From NCBI RefSeq assembly GCF_900183975.1, contig NZ_LT853882.1, positions 3,527,501-3,591,500 on the forward strand: DNA of 64,000 bases, read 5' to 3'. Below are positions 9,825 through 20,143 of the stretch, one piece after another. The notes under the pieces are model-generated. The model saw only the letters and a program-made list of their open reading frames with translations. It was not told the origin of the DNA and made no database searches. The stretch is from Xanthomonas fragariae (GTDB taxonomy: Bacteria; Pseudomonadota; Gammaproteobacteria; Xanthomonadales; Xanthomonadaceae). How positions within the stretch are numbered: the first letter of the stretch is position 1; every line of letters begins with the position of its first letter. The translations under genes were made by a program, and so were the position numbers.

Positions 9825-11697
9825 TCATTCCAGCCTATACCCTACCCGCAGACCGCCCCAGTGTTTGCGCCCGACGAAGATTGGTGCAGACAGGTCGAAC
9901 ATGATCTGGCCGGTGTCGCGACGGTAAACCTGCAGGCGATATGGGTCGGTATGCGCACCCACACTACGGCCGACACGGTCGGCAAACTTGCGCTTGGTAC
10001 GGTTGCCGAGCAAATCGCGCTTGGGATCGCCGGTCAGCGGCTGGGTGAAGCGCAGATTGTGGGTTGGAACGTAGCCATCGGGATTAGCGCAGATCGCGAA
10101 CACGATCCACGGATGCGCATCCAGCGGCGGCTCCTGCAACGCCGGCAATACGTCGTCGCAGACCGCATCGAAGTCGGTGCTGAATTTATGCGGCTCCACG
10201 CCGCCAATCGGTGTATAGGTGCGCGCAAACAGGTGTGCTTCGGCGATGGTGTGCTTCGGCGATCTGGCCGCGTGCAATTGCCTGCGTCAATGCGGTGCCG
10301 ATTTTGCTCGCGGTCGCCACGGCGAGCTCCTTAACGCGCGCGTGCCTGTGCACCTGCAGCGGGTCGGCAGGCAAACGAAACAAGCCCACACAATCGCGCA
10401 GGGTTTCGGTACCGCGCTCCAGCGCTTCGCTGCGTTCGGCCACATGCGCGGCGTGTTGCAGATTGCTGCGCCCCAACGCGACCACACCGTCCACGGCACG
10501 CTCGATGCCACGAATCTCACCGTCTTGCGCCTGGATGCGCCCGGCCACATTGGTCATCGCGCGACTAGCCTGCCCGAGCACGCGGGTGATGCCATCGAGC
10601 ACCGCTTCGGTGCCGCGAGCGGACGCGGCGCCCTCGCCTATCACGGCGCTGGTTTCGGCCAGGATCGCGCGTACGTCGCGCGCCGCAGCTGCGGCACGTT
10701 CGGCCAAACGGCGGATTCGGTGGCGACCACCGCAAAGCCGCGCACGGCATGGTCGGCATGGTCGGTATGCGCAGCTTCGATGCTGGCGTTGATCGACAGG
10801 ATATTGGTCTGAAATGCCACCGCGTCAATGACTTCGATGACCTCTCCGGCACGTGCCCCGCGGCGCTCCACTTCGTGCATTGCCTAGCCCAGCACGTGTG
10901 CCGCGGCCACACCTTGGCGCGCGCTTTCATCGGCACTGTTGGTCAGCGCAATGACCTGCACCAGCTCGGCATTGACGTCCTGCAGGCTCGACGACAGACG
11001 CTCCGCCGCAGCGCGCGCGCCATCGAGTGCCTCAGTCTGCGCCTGCGCCTGCGACTGACGACGCACCAGCTCGTCGTTCTCGGCCACCAACGGCGGCACC
11101 TCGGCGGCGATCTGCACCGACAGCGCAACGGCTTGCCGGATCGCTTCAGCCAGATTGCCGAAGCCCGCCTGTAGCCGGCGGCCCATCTCGGTCTCTGCCA
11201 AACCGAGCGGCAGCAGCAACTCCTGTTCGCAGCCGGCCAGTGCCTGCGCGGTACGTTCGAGCACCGTGCGGTCTTCGTGCTCGGCTTGCAGCCGCGCAAC
11301 CAAGGGCTGCAACAGAGGCGAGATTGGCACCGGCCGGCTGTCTTCAGCCAAGCGGGTGGCTTCGCGCAATATGACCGCGGTCTCCACGTGCGGCAGCGAC
11401 GGCATTCAACCGCCGTGCTCGCGGTCGCGCAGATAGCGCACGCGCCGTGCCGGGTCGTCGCCCGGAGCGACCCAGACGCCGTCTTCGCCGACCAGATCGG
11501 CCGCGCTCAGTCCCCACAGCAGCGCTGCCGGTGCACCTTGCAGCTCGCTGGCGGTCTTGCCTAGCACGTCCAGGCCGGCGCGGTTGCAGGCGCCACCAAG
11601 CGGGCCTCTGCCGACAGCCGCAGCAAGGCGGCCGGCGCATCGGGAAGTACGGCCGCATGCGTTTACGACGGCGGATCAGGCTGTTGCATCGAACTCA
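9825..11697 (-). pseudogene. Decayed methyl-accepting chemotaxis protein (PAS plus MCP signalling domain)
   Basis: Pieces of one chemoreceptor can be followed in order on the minus strand through several lesions. A PAS-like piece (NRAGLDVLGKTASELQGAPA) ends in a stop (TGA) at about 11406. Next come a coiled-coil part (10884-11405) with a stop TAG after AAHVLG and the MCP hairpin tip (VAFQTNILSINASIEAAH, then RGFAVVATE, about 10650-10880). A frame change leads into AERAAAAARDVRAILAETSA, and a further one near 10250 into the C-terminal part ending GGLRVGYRLE. At least two stops and three frame changes mean it cannot make an intact receptor. The ligand is unknown. Confidence 0.8.
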
Positions 11698-11783
11698 TGA
11701 GAATTCCTAATCAATCGAAGCAATTAATCGAAGCCATTAGGAATGGAATTGAGCAGCGCGCTCATCCGCGCGGGCTTGCTCAG

Positions 11784-12053
11784 TTACCGGCCATCTGCCC
11801 GTCCTTGCGGCTTTACGAGGCGCCGCACGCTTGCCGACTCACGCGCGATCGCCTGGTAACCGCCATACCGGACGTCGGCAAAGATCACCCGAATGTTGAG
11901 CATCGGCAACTCGGCAATGCCCTGACTGTTAGGCGGCAGCTCCCACACATCGTAGCAACGGTAGTTAGACTTTCTAATAAAACTACTGCGCAGTCGCGAG
12001 ACGGGCGCGGCCGGTGCTCGGAATCGAGCATGTGCCCCAGGTTCGCAACGCAT
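11784..12053 (-). pseudogene. Gamma-glutamyltransferase remnant
   Basis: The segment at about 11892-11966 encodes NYRCYDVWELPPNSQGIAEL followed by PMLNI. This matches the conserved block of gamma-glutamyltranspeptidases normally written YRGYDVWELPPNGQGIA. Nothing else of the roughly 570-residue enzyme is found around it. It is therefore a short relic; the rest was deleted. The flanking sequence up to 12200 holds no recognisable gene. Confidence 0.55.
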
Positions 12054-12277
12054 GACAGGAGGTTACCGTGCCACAACGAATGCATCGCCAACCAGACCTG
12101 CGGGTCATGCTGGGTGGTTCGATGCGCACGCCACGTTGACCCTGAATACCGCGCAATTAGGGATCGGGATTGGCGATTCCTGCGCTGCGTCGATCAAGTT
12201 TCATAAGTAACCATGCTGCTGCCGCGAGGCTTTGCAAGCCGCGTCACACATAGATACGGCCGTTTCAGCCGCAAGGG

Positions 12278-12307
12278 TTGACACCATACCTACGGCAATG
12301 GTTATCT
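12278..12307 (+). promoter_or_regulatory. Sigma70-type promoter of the ilv-leu operon
   Basis: TTGACA (12278-12283) and TTATCT (12302-12307) are separated by 18 bp, giving a predicted transcription start near 12313-12316. This places the first ATG (12315) too close to the start for translation and favours ATG 12348 as the leader peptide start. Confidence 0.6.
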
Positions 12308-12347
12308 CAGGCATATGCAGGATCGCCGCACCACCTCGAACGCTTTG

Positions 12348-12437
12348 ATGTCCGCGCCCTTCGGCGCGTCGGCCGTCTCGCTTCTCGTGCTCGTACTTAT
12401 TACCTTGCCAACCGGTGCGGGACGGGACTTCGTGTAG
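12348..12437 (+). CDS. Leader peptide of the ilv-leu operon (29 residues)
   Basis: A 29-codon frame contains the run SLLVLVLITL, with four Leu, two Val and one Ile codon among codons 12-18 and another Leu at codon 20. This is the hallmark of a branched-chain amino acid attenuator peptide. It ends at TAG 12435-12437. The final codons (GGT GCG GGA) are part of the antiterminator arm, so ribosome position sets the RNA fold. A strong Shine-Dalgarno sequence is not visible. An in-frame ATG lies 11 codons upstream at 12315 but coincides with the predicted transcription start. Confidence 0.8.
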   Translation: MSAPFGASAVSLLVLVLITLPTGAGRDFV

Positions 12438-12500
12438 GCAACAGACACACAAGGCTTCGATCAGACCCCGCACCGGCAACGGCGCGGGGTTTCGCGTTTC
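12412..12500 (+). promoter_or_regulatory. Transcription attenuator (antiterminator and terminator)
   Basis: The arm CCGGTGCGGG (12412-12421), inside the leader coding sequence, is perfectly complementary to CCCGCACCGG (12467-12476). The latter also forms the 5' arm of a terminator stem, ACCCCGC with GCGGGGT (12465-12471 and 12484-12490), followed by TTTCGCGTTT. The two folds exclude each other. Ribosome stalling at the Leu/Val/Ile codons would leave the first arm free and allow read-through into ilvC; completed translation would cover it and let the terminator form. Confidence 0.8.
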
Positions 12501-12526
12501 AGGGACCACCAAAAGTTTCGAATGAC

Positions 12527-12649
12527 ATGAACGACATCACTGAAATCGCCGCAACGTCTTCCACCCGCGCCCGCAACGGCACTGGTGCATGCGTCGGCAC
12601 GGACAGTGCCATCGTCCATCCCCTCTTTGCTCAGCCGGCCAGCCTCTGA
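12527..12649 (+). CDS. Possible 40-residue open frame between attenuator and ilvC
   Basis: A 40-codon frame ([18 protein letters not shown] at its start) runs between the attenuator and ilvC. It has no clear ribosome binding site and matches no family I recognise. It could be an upstream peptide or chance; the remaining 50 bp up to ilvC contain only the ilvC ribosome binding site. Confidence 0.25.
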   Translation: MNDITEIAATSSTRARNGTGACVGTDSAIVHPLFAQPASL

Positions 12650-12699
12650 CGCTGCCGGCTGACCTTATTTCTCACTGCCAACTCGCTAAGGACTTATTC

Positions 12700-13701
12700 A
12701 TGAGCAACAACATCCAACCGACAATCGCGATCATCGGCTACGGCAGCCAGGGCCGCGCGCATGCGCTGAATCTGCGCGATTCCGGCTTCGAGGTCACCAT
12801 CGGGCTGCGTCCCGGTGGCCCGACCGAGTCCAAGGCGCAAGCCAATGGCTTCACCGTCGTGGCGCCGGCCGAAGCAGTGAAGGGCGCCGATCTGGTTGCG
12901 ATCCTGACCCCGGACATGGTGCAGAAGAAGCTGTACGAAGAGGTCATCGCGCCGAACATGAAGCAGGGCGCCTGCCTGCTGTTCGCACATGGTCTGAACG
13001 TGCATTTCGACATGATCAAGCCGCGCGCAGATCTGGACGTGGTGCTGGTCGCGCCGAAGGGCCCGGGCGCGCTGGTGCGTCGCGAATATGAAATCGGCCG
13101 TGGCGTACCGTGCATCTATGCGGTGTATCAGGACACCAGCGGCAAGGCGGAGCAGTTTGCGCTGACTTATGCCGGCGGTCTGGGCGGCGCGCGCGCCAAC
13201 ATCATCAAGACCACCTTCAAGGAAGAAACCGAAACCGATCTGTTCGGCGAGCAGGCCGTACTGTGCGGCGGCGCCTCCTCGCTGGTGCAGGCAGGTTTTG
13301 AAGTATTGGTGGAAGCCGGCTACCAGCCTGAAATCGCGTACTACGAAGTGCTGCACGAACTGAAGTTGATCGTGGACCTGTTTTACGAAGGCGGCATCAC
13401 CCGCATGTTGGAATTTGTCTCTGAAACCGCGCAATACGGCGACTATGTCAGCGGACCGCGCGTCATCGACGCCAGTACCAAGGCGCGCATGAAGGATGTG
13501 CTGACCGACATCCAGAACGGCACTTTCACCAAGAATTGGGTGGCCGAATACGAAGCTGGCCTGCCGAACTACACCAAGTTCAAGCAGGCCGATCTGGAAC
13601 ATCCGATCGAGGAGGTAGGCAAGAAGCTGCGCGCCAAGATGGTGTGGCTCAACGGCGAACAGCAAGCCGCCACCACACCTGCGAATCAACAAGCGGCGTA
13701 A
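12700..13701 (+). CDS. ilvC: Ketol-acid reductoisomerase
   Basis: IlvC converts acetolactate or acetohydroxybutyrate to the dihydroxy acid with NADPH, the second common step of valine, leucine and isoleucine synthesis. The 333-residue protein is the short class I form. It starts with the Rossmann motif [21 protein letters not shown] and carries the knotted C-terminal domain with [17 protein letters not shown] and [17 protein letters not shown], which hold the metal ligands. The ATG at 12700 has AAGGA at the right distance. It is the first structural gene behind the attenuator and is followed 44 bp later by ilvG. Confidence 0.97.
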   Translation: MSNNIQPTIAIIGYGSQGRAHALNLRDSGFEVTIGLRPGGPTESKAQANGFTVVAPAEAVKGADLVAILTPDMVQKKLYEEVIAPNMKQGACLLFAHGLNVHFDMIKPRADLDVVLVAPKGPGALVRREYEIGRGVPCIYAVYQDTSGKAEQFALTYAGGLGGARANIIKTTFKEETETDLFGEQAVLCGGASSLVQAGFEVLVEAGYQPEIAYYEVLHELKLIVDLFYEGGITRMLEFVSETAQYGDYVSGPRVIDASTKARMKDVLTDIQNGTFTKNWVAEYEAGLPNYTKFKQADLEHPIEEVGKKLRAKMVWLNGEQQAATTPANQQAA

Positions 13702-13745
13702 CGCCGCCGCATCCCCCACCGCTTAACACCGAAGGTCCGCAACGC

Positions 13746-15467
13746 ATGAACACCTCCGCACACAGCACGCCCCGCAACGGCGCGCGCTGGCTGACGCAGG
13801 CCCTGGAAGCCGAGGGCGTGGAAACGCTGTTCGGTTATCCGGGCGGCACCATCATGCCGTTCTACGACGCCCTGGTGGACTCCAGGCTCAAGCACATCCT
13901 GGTTCGTCACGAGCAGGGCGCCGCACTCGCCGCCAACGGCTACGCCCGTGCCAGCGGTCGGGTCGGCGTGTGCGTGGCCACCTCCGGCCCAGGCGCGTCC
14001 AATCTGGTCACCGGCATCGCCGACGCGATGCTTGATTCGGTCCCGATGGTGTGCCTTACCGGCCAGGTCGCCACATCGTTGCTGGGCACCGATGCGTTCC
14101 AGGAACTGGACGTGTTTGGCATGACCATGCCGATCGTCAAGCACAGCTTTCTGGTGCGGCGTGTGGAGGATCTTCCGGAAATGGTGCGCGAGGCCTTTCG
14201 CATCGCGCGCGAAGGACGTCCTGGGCCGGTCCTGATCGACCTGCCCAAGGACGTGCAGATCGCCGATGCCTCGCAGTTGCCCGATCACGTGCCGGCGGCG
14301 GTGCTGCCGCCTCCGGCGCCGGAAGACGCCAAGTTGGCAGAAGCATTGGCAGCCATTGCCGGTGCCGAACGCCCGGTGGTGTACGGCGGTGGCGGAATCG
14401 CGTTGGCTGGTGCGGTGGAGGCGTTTCGGCGCTTTGTCGAAGCCACCGGCATCCCGACCGCGCTGACCTTGCGCGGCCTGGGTGCGTTGCCGCATGCGCA
14501 TCCGGATTACCTGGGGATGCTGGGCATGCACGGCACGCGTGCGGCCAACATGGCAATCCAGGAATGCGATCTGTTAGTGGTGGTGGGCGCGCGTTTCGAC
14601 GACCGTGCCACCGGCAAGTTGAGCGAGTTCGCACCGTTCGCGCGCGTCATCCATCTGGATGCCGATGCGTATGAAATTTCCAAGCTGCGCACTGCCGACA
14701 TCGCAGTGCCTGGCGATGTGTCCGTGAGTCTGAAAGCCTTGAGCGCGGCACGTGGCAACTGTCAGGCATGGCGCACGCGTTGCTTTGCGAATCGCGAAAA
14801 ATTCGGTGCGCGTTACGACGCGCCCGGTACCGATATCTATGCACCAGCGCTGCTCAAGCGCCTGAGCGAAGTGGCCCCGGTCGACACCATCATCGCCTGC
14901 GATGTGGGTCAGCATCAGATGTGGGTGGCCCAGCATTGCCGCTTCAACGATCCGCGCAACCATCTCACCAGCGGCGCGTTGGGCACGATGGGCTTCGGCC
15001 TGCCGGCGGCGATGGGCGCGCAGTTTGCCTGCCCCGACCGCACCGTGGTGCTGGTTTCAGGCGATGGCAGCTTCATGATGAATGTCCAAGAGCTGGTTAC
15101 CATCGCGCGTTGCAAGCTGCCGGTGAAAATCGTGCTGCTGGACAACAGTTCGCTGGGCATGGTGCGGCAGTGGCAGGAGCTGTTTTTCGCCGAGCGCTAC
15201 AGCGAGATCGATTTGTCCGACAACCCGGATTTCGCCGCGTTAGCGCAGGTGTTTGGTATTCCGGCCAAGCGCATCATCGCGCGCGGCGATGTGGATGCGG
15301 CGCTGGCCGAACTGCTGGCGCAACCGGGCCCGGGCCTGCTGCATGTCGCCATCGATGCACGCGCCAACGTGTGGCCGCTGGTGCCGCCCAACACTGCCAA
15401 CAGCACCATGCTGGACAGCAATCCCGCACTCGCCGTCAAGGAGACATCGCATGCGTTACCGGCTTGA
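13746..15467 (+). CDS. ilvG: Acetolactate synthase, large subunit
   Basis: This 573-residue thiamine-diphosphate enzyme condenses pyruvate with pyruvate or 2-oxobutyrate, the first common step of branched-chain amino acid synthesis. The N-terminal domain has FGYPGGTIMPFYDAL and the catalytic Glu in RHEQGAALAANGYARA; the C-terminal domain has the ThDP/Mg motif GDGSFMMNVQELVTIAR with NSSLGMVRQWQ. Length matches the family. The start at 13746 was chosen because the N-terminal alignment block begins soon after it. It overlaps the small-subunit gene by 17 nt. Confidence 0.96.
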   Translation: MNTSAHSTPRNGARWLTQALEAEGVETLFGYPGGTIMPFYDALVDSRLKHILVRHEQGAALAANGYARASGRVGVCVATSGPGASNLVTGIADAMLDSVPMVCLTGQVATSLLGTDAFQELDVFGMTMPIVKHSFLVRRVEDLPEMVREAFRIAREGRPGPVLIDLPKDVQIADASQLPDHVPAAVLPPPAPEDAKLAEALAAIAGAERPVVYGGGGIALAGAVEAFRRFVEATGIPTALTLRGLGALPHAHPDYLGMLGMHGTRAANMAIQECDLLVVVGARFDDRATGKLSEFAPFARVIHLDADAYEISKLRTADIAVPGDVSVSLKALSAARGNCQAWRTRCFANREKFGARYDAPGTDIYAPALLKRLSEVAPVDTIIACDVGQHQMWVAQHCRFNDPRNHLTSGALGTMGFGLPAAMGAQFACPDRTVVLVSGDGSFMMNVQELVTIARCKLPVKIVLLDNSSLGMVRQWQELFFAERYSEIDLSDNPDFAALAQVFGIPAKRIIARGDVDAALAELLAQPGPGLLHVAIDARANVWPLVPPNTANSTMLDSNPALAVKETSHALPA

Positions 15468-15708
15468 TCTGGTGCTGAAGTCGGCCGAAGGCGCGCTGGT
15501 GCGCGTGATCGGCATGACCGAGCGCCGCGGCTTCCGCCCATGCGCCATCCAAGGCGCATCCGCTGTGGACGATGCCGGCCGTTGGCATCTGCAATTGGAC
15601 GTGGACAGCATCCGTCCGCCGGAAACGCTGCGCCTGCAGTTGGAAAAGGTCTACGACTGCGAATCGGTGGCGATCACTGCAGTCGACTCGGTCGAGGCCG
15701 CCGCATGA
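15451..15708 (+). CDS. ilvM: Acetolactate synthase small subunit (IlvM-like, ACT domain)
   Basis: The 85-residue protein is a single ACT domain (MRYRLDLVLKSAEGALVRVIG, then MTERRGFRPCAIQG) like IlvM of enterobacteria. It would bind the large subunit and set its activity. GGAG lies 9 nt before its ATG, within the end of ilvG, and the two genes overlap by 17 nt, in keeping with coupled translation and 1:1 assembly. The larger IlvH-type C-terminal domain is absent. Confidence 0.9.
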   Translation: MRYRLDLVLKSAEGALVRVIGMTERRGFRPCAIQGASAVDDAGRWHLQLDVDSIRPPETLRLQLEKVYDCESVAITAVDSVEAAA

Positions 15709-15783
15709 ACGATCAAACCTCACGTGATCATCAGACCGCTGTCCGGAGGTGTCTTCTTCCGGATCGGTCGCGCGCGTGCTGCA

Positions 15784-16902
15784 ATGCCTGATTCCGGCCG
15801 CCCCTCTACGCAGGAGCCAGACGTAAGCGACGTAGCCGTCAGCGTGGCAGACGTGCTTGCCGCACAGGCACGTCTGCGCAAGTACCTGTCGCCCACGCCG
15901 CTGCATTACGCCGAGCGCTTCGGTGTGTGGTTGAAGCTGGAAAACTTGCAGCGCACTGGCTCTTACAAAGTGCGCGGTGCATTGAATGCACTGTTGGCCG
16001 GGCTGGAACGCGGCGACGAGCGTCCGGTGATCTGCGCCTCGGCCGGCAACCATGCGCAAGGGCTTGCGTGGTCGGCGTATCGGCTGGGCGTGCAGGCCAT
16101 CACGGTGATGCCATATGGCGCGCCGCAGACCAAGATCTCCGGTGTCGCGCATTGGGGCGCCACCGTACGCCAACACGGCAACAGCTACGACGAGGCGTTT
16201 GCGTTTGCGCGCGAGCTGGCCGACCAGAATAGCTACCGCTTTCTGTCGGCCTTCGACGACCCGGACGTGATCGCCGGCCAAGGCACCGTGGGCATCGAAC
16301 TGGCCGCGCATGCGCCGGATGTGGTGATCGTGCCGATCGGCGGCGGCGGGCTGGCTTCCGGCGTGGCGCTGGCACTGAAATCGCAAGGCGTGCGCGTTGT
16401 CGGCGCGCAGGTGGAAGGCGTGGATTCGATGGCCCGCGCAGTGCGGGGCGATCTGCGCGAAATCACCCCGGTCCCCACGCTGGCCGACGGCGTGAAGGTC
16501 AAGATTCCCGGCTTCCTCACCCGCCGCCTATGCTCGAGCTTGCTCGACGATGTCGTGATCGTGCGCGAGGCCGAATTACGCGAAACTTTGGTGCGTTTGG
16601 CGCTGGAAGAACACGTCATCGCCGAAGGCGCTGGTGCCCTGGCATTGGCCGCTGGTCGCCGCGTTGCGGGCAAATGCAAATGTGCGGTGGTCTCTGGCGG
16701 TAATATCGACGCAACTGTTCTGGCCGCGCTCTTGTCCGAGGTGCGGCCGCGGCCGCCACGCAAACCGCGTCGTCGCAATACCGAACGACTTCGCAACGAA
16801 CGCAGCGCCAAACCAGCTTCCAAAGCACACGTTCTTTCCCGCCCATCCGCAGTCGCTTCAACGCCTGTCATCGCCATCGCCGTAGAGGAGTCTTCCAGGT
16901 GA
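15784..16902 (+). CDS. ilvA: Threonine dehydratase
   Basis: This PLP enzyme deaminates threonine to 2-oxobutyrate, the isoleucine precursor. The Schiff-base lysine is in [12 protein letters not shown] (K62), and the phosphate-binding loop is in [13 protein letters not shown]. At 372 residues it lacks the C-terminal ACT-like regulatory domains of E. coli IlvA, so isoleucine feedback must differ from that model. An Arg/Lys/Pro-rich tail follows the catalytic domain. The start is uncertain: an in-frame GTG lies 60 nt upstream at 15724. Its end overlaps leuA by 4 nt (GTGA). The operon context supports a biosynthetic role. Confidence 0.9.
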   Translation: MPDSGRPSTQEPDVSDVAVSVADVLAAQARLRKYLSPTPLHYAERFGVWLKLENLQRTGSYKVRGALNALLAGLERGDERPVICASAGNHAQGLAWSAYRLGVQAITVMPYGAPQTKISGVAHWGATVRQHGNSYDEAFAFARELADQNSYRFLSAFDDPDVIAGQGTVGIELAAHAPDVVIVPIGGGGLASGVALALKSQGVRVVGAQVEGVDSMARAVRGDLREITPVPTLADGVKVKIPGFLTRRLCSSLLDDVVIVREAELRETLVRLALEEHVIAEGAGALALAAGRRVAGKCKCAVVSGGNIDATVLAALLSEVRPRPPRKPRRRNTERLRNERSAKPASKAHVLSRPSAVASTPVIAIAVEESSR

Positions 16903-18461
16903 ACACGACCGTATCCAACCAGACCCCGCGTATCCGAATTTTCGACACCACCCTTCGCGACGGCGAGCAATCCCCCGGCTGCAGCATGACGTCCCAGCAA
17001 AAGCTGGTCATGGCGCGTGCGCTGGACGAACTCGGCGTGGACATTATCGAAACCGGCTTCCCGGCCAGCTCGCATTCCGACCGCGAAGCCGTCGCGATGA
17101 TCGGCCGCGAGTTGCGTCGCCCCACGCTGGCGGTTTTGTCACGCTGCCTCCAGGCGGATATCGAGACCTCGGCACGTTCGCTGGAAGCAGCCGCCAACCC
17201 GCGCTTGCATGTCTTCTTGTCCACCAGCCCGCTACATCGTGAGCACAAGCTGCGCATGAGCCGTGAACAGGTCCTGGAATCGGTACACAAGCATGTGACG
17301 CTGGCGCGCGGCTATATTGATGACATCGAGTTTTCCGCCGAAGACGCCACGCGCACCGAAGAAGATTTCCTGGCCGAGGTGGCGCGCGTGGCGATCGCGG
17401 CCGGTGCCACGACGATCAATCTGCCGGACACGGTGGGCTTTACCACGCCAGAAGAAATCCGCGCCATGTTTTCGCGCCTGATCGTTAGCGTGGAAGGCGC
17501 CGACAAGGTGATCTTCAGCGCACATTGCCACAACGATCTAGGCTTGGCCGTGGCCAACTCGCTGGCTGCGATCGAAGGCGGCGCGCGGCAGGTCGAGTGC
17601 ACCATCAACGGCATCGGCGAGCGTGCGGGCAACTGCGCGCTGGAAGAAATCATCATGGCACTGAAGGTGCGCGGTGCGTTCTACAACATCGACTCGGCCG
17701 TCAACACGCCGCGCATCGTCTCCACTTCGCAGCTACTGCAACGCCTTGTCGGCATGCCGATACAACGCAACAAGGCAGTGGTCGGTGGCAACGCGTTCGC
17801 ACACGAATCGGGTATCCATCAGCACGGCATGCTGCGCCATCGCGGCACGTACGAAATCATGCGTCCGGAAGATGTGGGATGGGAGTCCTCGCAGATGGTG
17901 CTGGGCCGCCACAGCGGGCGTGCGGCAGTCGAGCAGCGCCTGCGCGCGTTGGGCTATCTGTTGGAAGAAGAAGAGGTCAAGCTGGTCTTCGAGCAGTTCA
18001 AGGCATTGTGCGAAAAGCAGCGCGTGCTCACCGACGCCGATCTGCAGGCGTTGATGCAGGATGCCACCGTGCAGGAAGGCTATCGCCTGGCCTCGATGAC
18101 CATCAGTGATGTCGGCAGCCGCGCGAACGCGCTGGTTGAATTGTCAGATCCGGAAGGCAATCGCGTCGCTGAAACCGCTCAAGGTAATGGCCCGGTGGAT
18201 GCGCTATTCGGCGCGCTTGCTTCGGCCACCGGTGTGAAGCTGGAATTGGACAGCTACCAGGTACACAGCGTCGGCATCGGCGCAGACGCGCGTGGCGAAG
18301 CCAGCCTGAGCGTGCGCCACGACGGCGTGGAATACGAAGGCACCGGCACCAGCAAGGACATCATCGAAGCCAGCGCACTGGCGTGGCTGGATGTAGCCAA
18401 CCGCCTGTTGCGCCATCGCGCGCGTGGTGTGGTCGCCGGCAAGACGGCTGCGGTGGCGTAA
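16899..18461 (+). CDS. leuA: 2-isopropylmalate synthase
   Basis: LeuA joins acetyl-CoA to 2-oxoisovalerate, the committed step to leucine. The 520-residue protein starts with the HMGL-type barrel motif [16 protein letters not shown] and carries the second signature [16 protein letters not shown]. The C-terminal LeuA allosteric domain (from about residue 390) is present, so leucine feedback is expected. It starts with GTG at 16899, overlapping the ilvA stop as GTGA. It is the last gene of the operon; a strong terminator follows 33 bp after the stop. Confidence 0.97.
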   Translation: MNTTVSNQTPRIRIFDTTLRDGEQSPGCSMTSQQKLVMARALDELGVDIIETGFPASSHSDREAVAMIGRELRRPTLAVLSRCLQADIETSARSLEAAANPRLHVFLSTSPLHREHKLRMSREQVLESVHKHVTLARGYIDDIEFSAEDATRTEEDFLAEVARVAIAAGATTINLPDTVGFTTPEEIRAMFSRLIVSVEGADKVIFSAHCHNDLGLAVANSLAAIEGGARQVECTINGIGERAGNCALEEIIMALKVRGAFYNIDSAVNTPRIVSTSQLLQRLVGMPIQRNKAVVGGNAFAHESGIHQHGMLRHRGTYEIMRPEDVGWESSQMVLGRHSGRAAVEQRLRALGYLLEEEEVKLVFEQFKALCEKQRVLTDADLQALMQDATVQEGYRLASMTISDVGSRANALVELSDPEGNRVAETAQGNGPVDALFGALASATGVKLELDSYQVHSVGIGADARGEASLSVRHDGVEYEGTGTSKDIIEASALAWLDVANRLLRHRARGVVAGKTAAVA

Positions 18462-18494
18462 CGCGCCGCACAGCGATCTACCGATCCAATCCTG

Positions 18495-18533
18495 ACGGCC
18501 AGCAGAGCGATCTGCTGGCCGTTTTGGTTTTTT
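18495..18533 (+). terminator. Intrinsic terminator after leuA
   Basis: A perfect 12-bp stem (ACGGCCAGCAGA, loop GCGA, TCTGCTGGCCGT) is followed by TTTGGTTTTTT. It closes the ilvC-leuA operon. The IS1478-like element begins directly at the end of the T-tract, and its TTTT target duplication comes from this tract. Confidence 0.9.
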
Positions 18534-20031
18534 AGTCGTCCCTGAAAAATCCCCTTCAAGCGCCAAGTGCCGTCGGTGACAGCGGCACGGTGCTCAAGGA
18601 TGACCATCTCATCGCCCGCATCCAGGCACGCAAAAACGCGATCCAGCGCAGCAGCCAACGCAGGTTGTAGCCGGCCGCGCAGCCGAGCACGTGCAGCGCA
18701 TCGCCTTGGGCACCTTTCAGCCTGCAGCGACGCAACCGGCAGTCGTCTTTCAGATGTCCGATCACCGGCTCCACCGCCTGCCGTCGCTTGATCCAGCGCC
18801 ATTGCCGTCGCGTCAGCGTCTTGGCCTTGCCGCGATGCAGGACCTGCACGCCATCGACTTCGCGCCCGCGATCGCCCAGGTCCACGATCGCCACCGTCGG
18901 TTCTACGCTCACATCCTGCAGCAACCCGCGTGTCTGCTCCAGCTGCTCGGCCAAGGTATCGCCGTCGTACGGGTTGCCCGGGAAGCTGCGCGCACCCACG
19001 ACCAATCCCTTGCAGGCGGTGACCGCAATGCCGACCTTGACGCCGAATTCGTACGCTTGACGCGCCTTGCCCTTGCCGACGCATTCCACTTCCGGGGCAT
19101 GCAATGCGTAGAGTTTTTGTTTGTCCTTCGGACGCTGCGTGCACAGCCGTTGCGCACGTTCCAGCCAGATAGCGATGTGCTCGCGCACGCCGGTGTTTAC
19201 CTGATCGAGTTTGCGTTGGATGTCGCGCACGAGCCGTCCCAGCACTGTGCGTTGACGTCGCAGGACGCGCCGCATCCGCTTGAACTGGCGCGCATGCGCA
19301 TACCGACCTGCCTTGCGGCTCAGGGCCGGGCCTTGCCGCGCGTAGCTCTGCCGCAATCCGATGCCGTGCCGCTTGGCCAGTAACACCAGCTTCTTGCGTG
19401 CCACCTCCAGCAAACGGCTGTCGGTCGGATAGGCGATCGCCTTTTCCTGCACCGTGGTGTCCACGATCACCCGCGACAACTCGCGTGCGTCCACCGCCTG
19501 CATAGCATGCGCGGCGTTGATGGTGTGCGCCAGCAGCTCTTCCATCCCGGCCTCACCCAGGCGCTGCCGCCAGCGCGTCAGCGAGCTGGCATCGCACGGC
19601 AAACGCGTCTGGAACACGACCTCGCCAGTGAAGAACTGCCAGTACGGATTCTCCAGCCAACGCTCGCACACCGTTTCATCGGACAGGTCGTAGGCGTGTT
19701 TGAGGTAGAGCAAACCGGCAATCAGCCGCACCGGCAATGCCGGCCGACCGCCACCGGCCTGGGTGGCCGGCAAGCGCGATGAAAGTGCTTGCTCCAACGC
19801 CGTCCACGGCATCCGTTGGCTCAGCCGCGTCAGCGGATGACGCAGATCGATCTGGTTCTCCAGCCGCGAACGAAACAACTCATCGGCGGGTCTGTCTCGG
19901 CAGCAGGACGGCGTGTACGCATGGGCGGAAATTGCAAGAAACCAGCCTTCAGCGTAGCGAACACTGGTAGTTTTGGCACGCCGGTGCAGACATCAAGGCC
20001 TTGCGGTCGTTGGGGTTTTTCAGGGGCGACT
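18534..20031 (-). mobile_element. IS1478-like IS5-family element, copy 1 (about 1498 bp)
   Basis: The ends are inverted repeats AGTCGTCCCTGAAAAATCCC and AGTCGCCCCTGAAAAACCCC, flanked by TTTT on both sides (18530-18533 and 20032-20035). It carries one transposase on the minus strand. A second copy, in the opposite orientation, lies at 46880-48386. The name is from memory of the Xanthomonas family; the IS5-superfamily type of the transposase is clear. Confidence 0.9.
18556..19922 (-). pseudogene. IS5-family transposase, copy 1, frameshifted near the start
   Basis: The frame that begins at ATG 19922 (MRTRRPAAE) loses one base at codon 9-10 relative to copy 2 (GAGAC here, GAAGAC there) and leaves the transposase frame. 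Downstream the frame is open for 440 residues from a TTG at 19878, with the catalytic pattern of the family (VIVDTTVQEKAIAYPTDSRL, VAIVDLGDRGREVDGV, QAVEPVIGHLKDDCRLRR). Whether translation from the internal TTG yields active protein is unknown. Confidence 0.8.
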
Positions 20032-20143
20032 TTTTAGCCTGGGCGTAGGGATTGGCAGGGAATCGTGATGGCGCTATCCGGCTTCTGCCACGCCAGTGCG
20101 GCAAGCTGCTGGAGCGAACCCTGTGGCGCAGCGCATGCGCACC

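Noticed and set aside
12315..12437. Longer leader peptide starting at ATG 12315
   Set aside because: It would begin at or next to the predicted transcription start of the TTGACA/TTATCT promoter, leaving no room for ribosome binding.
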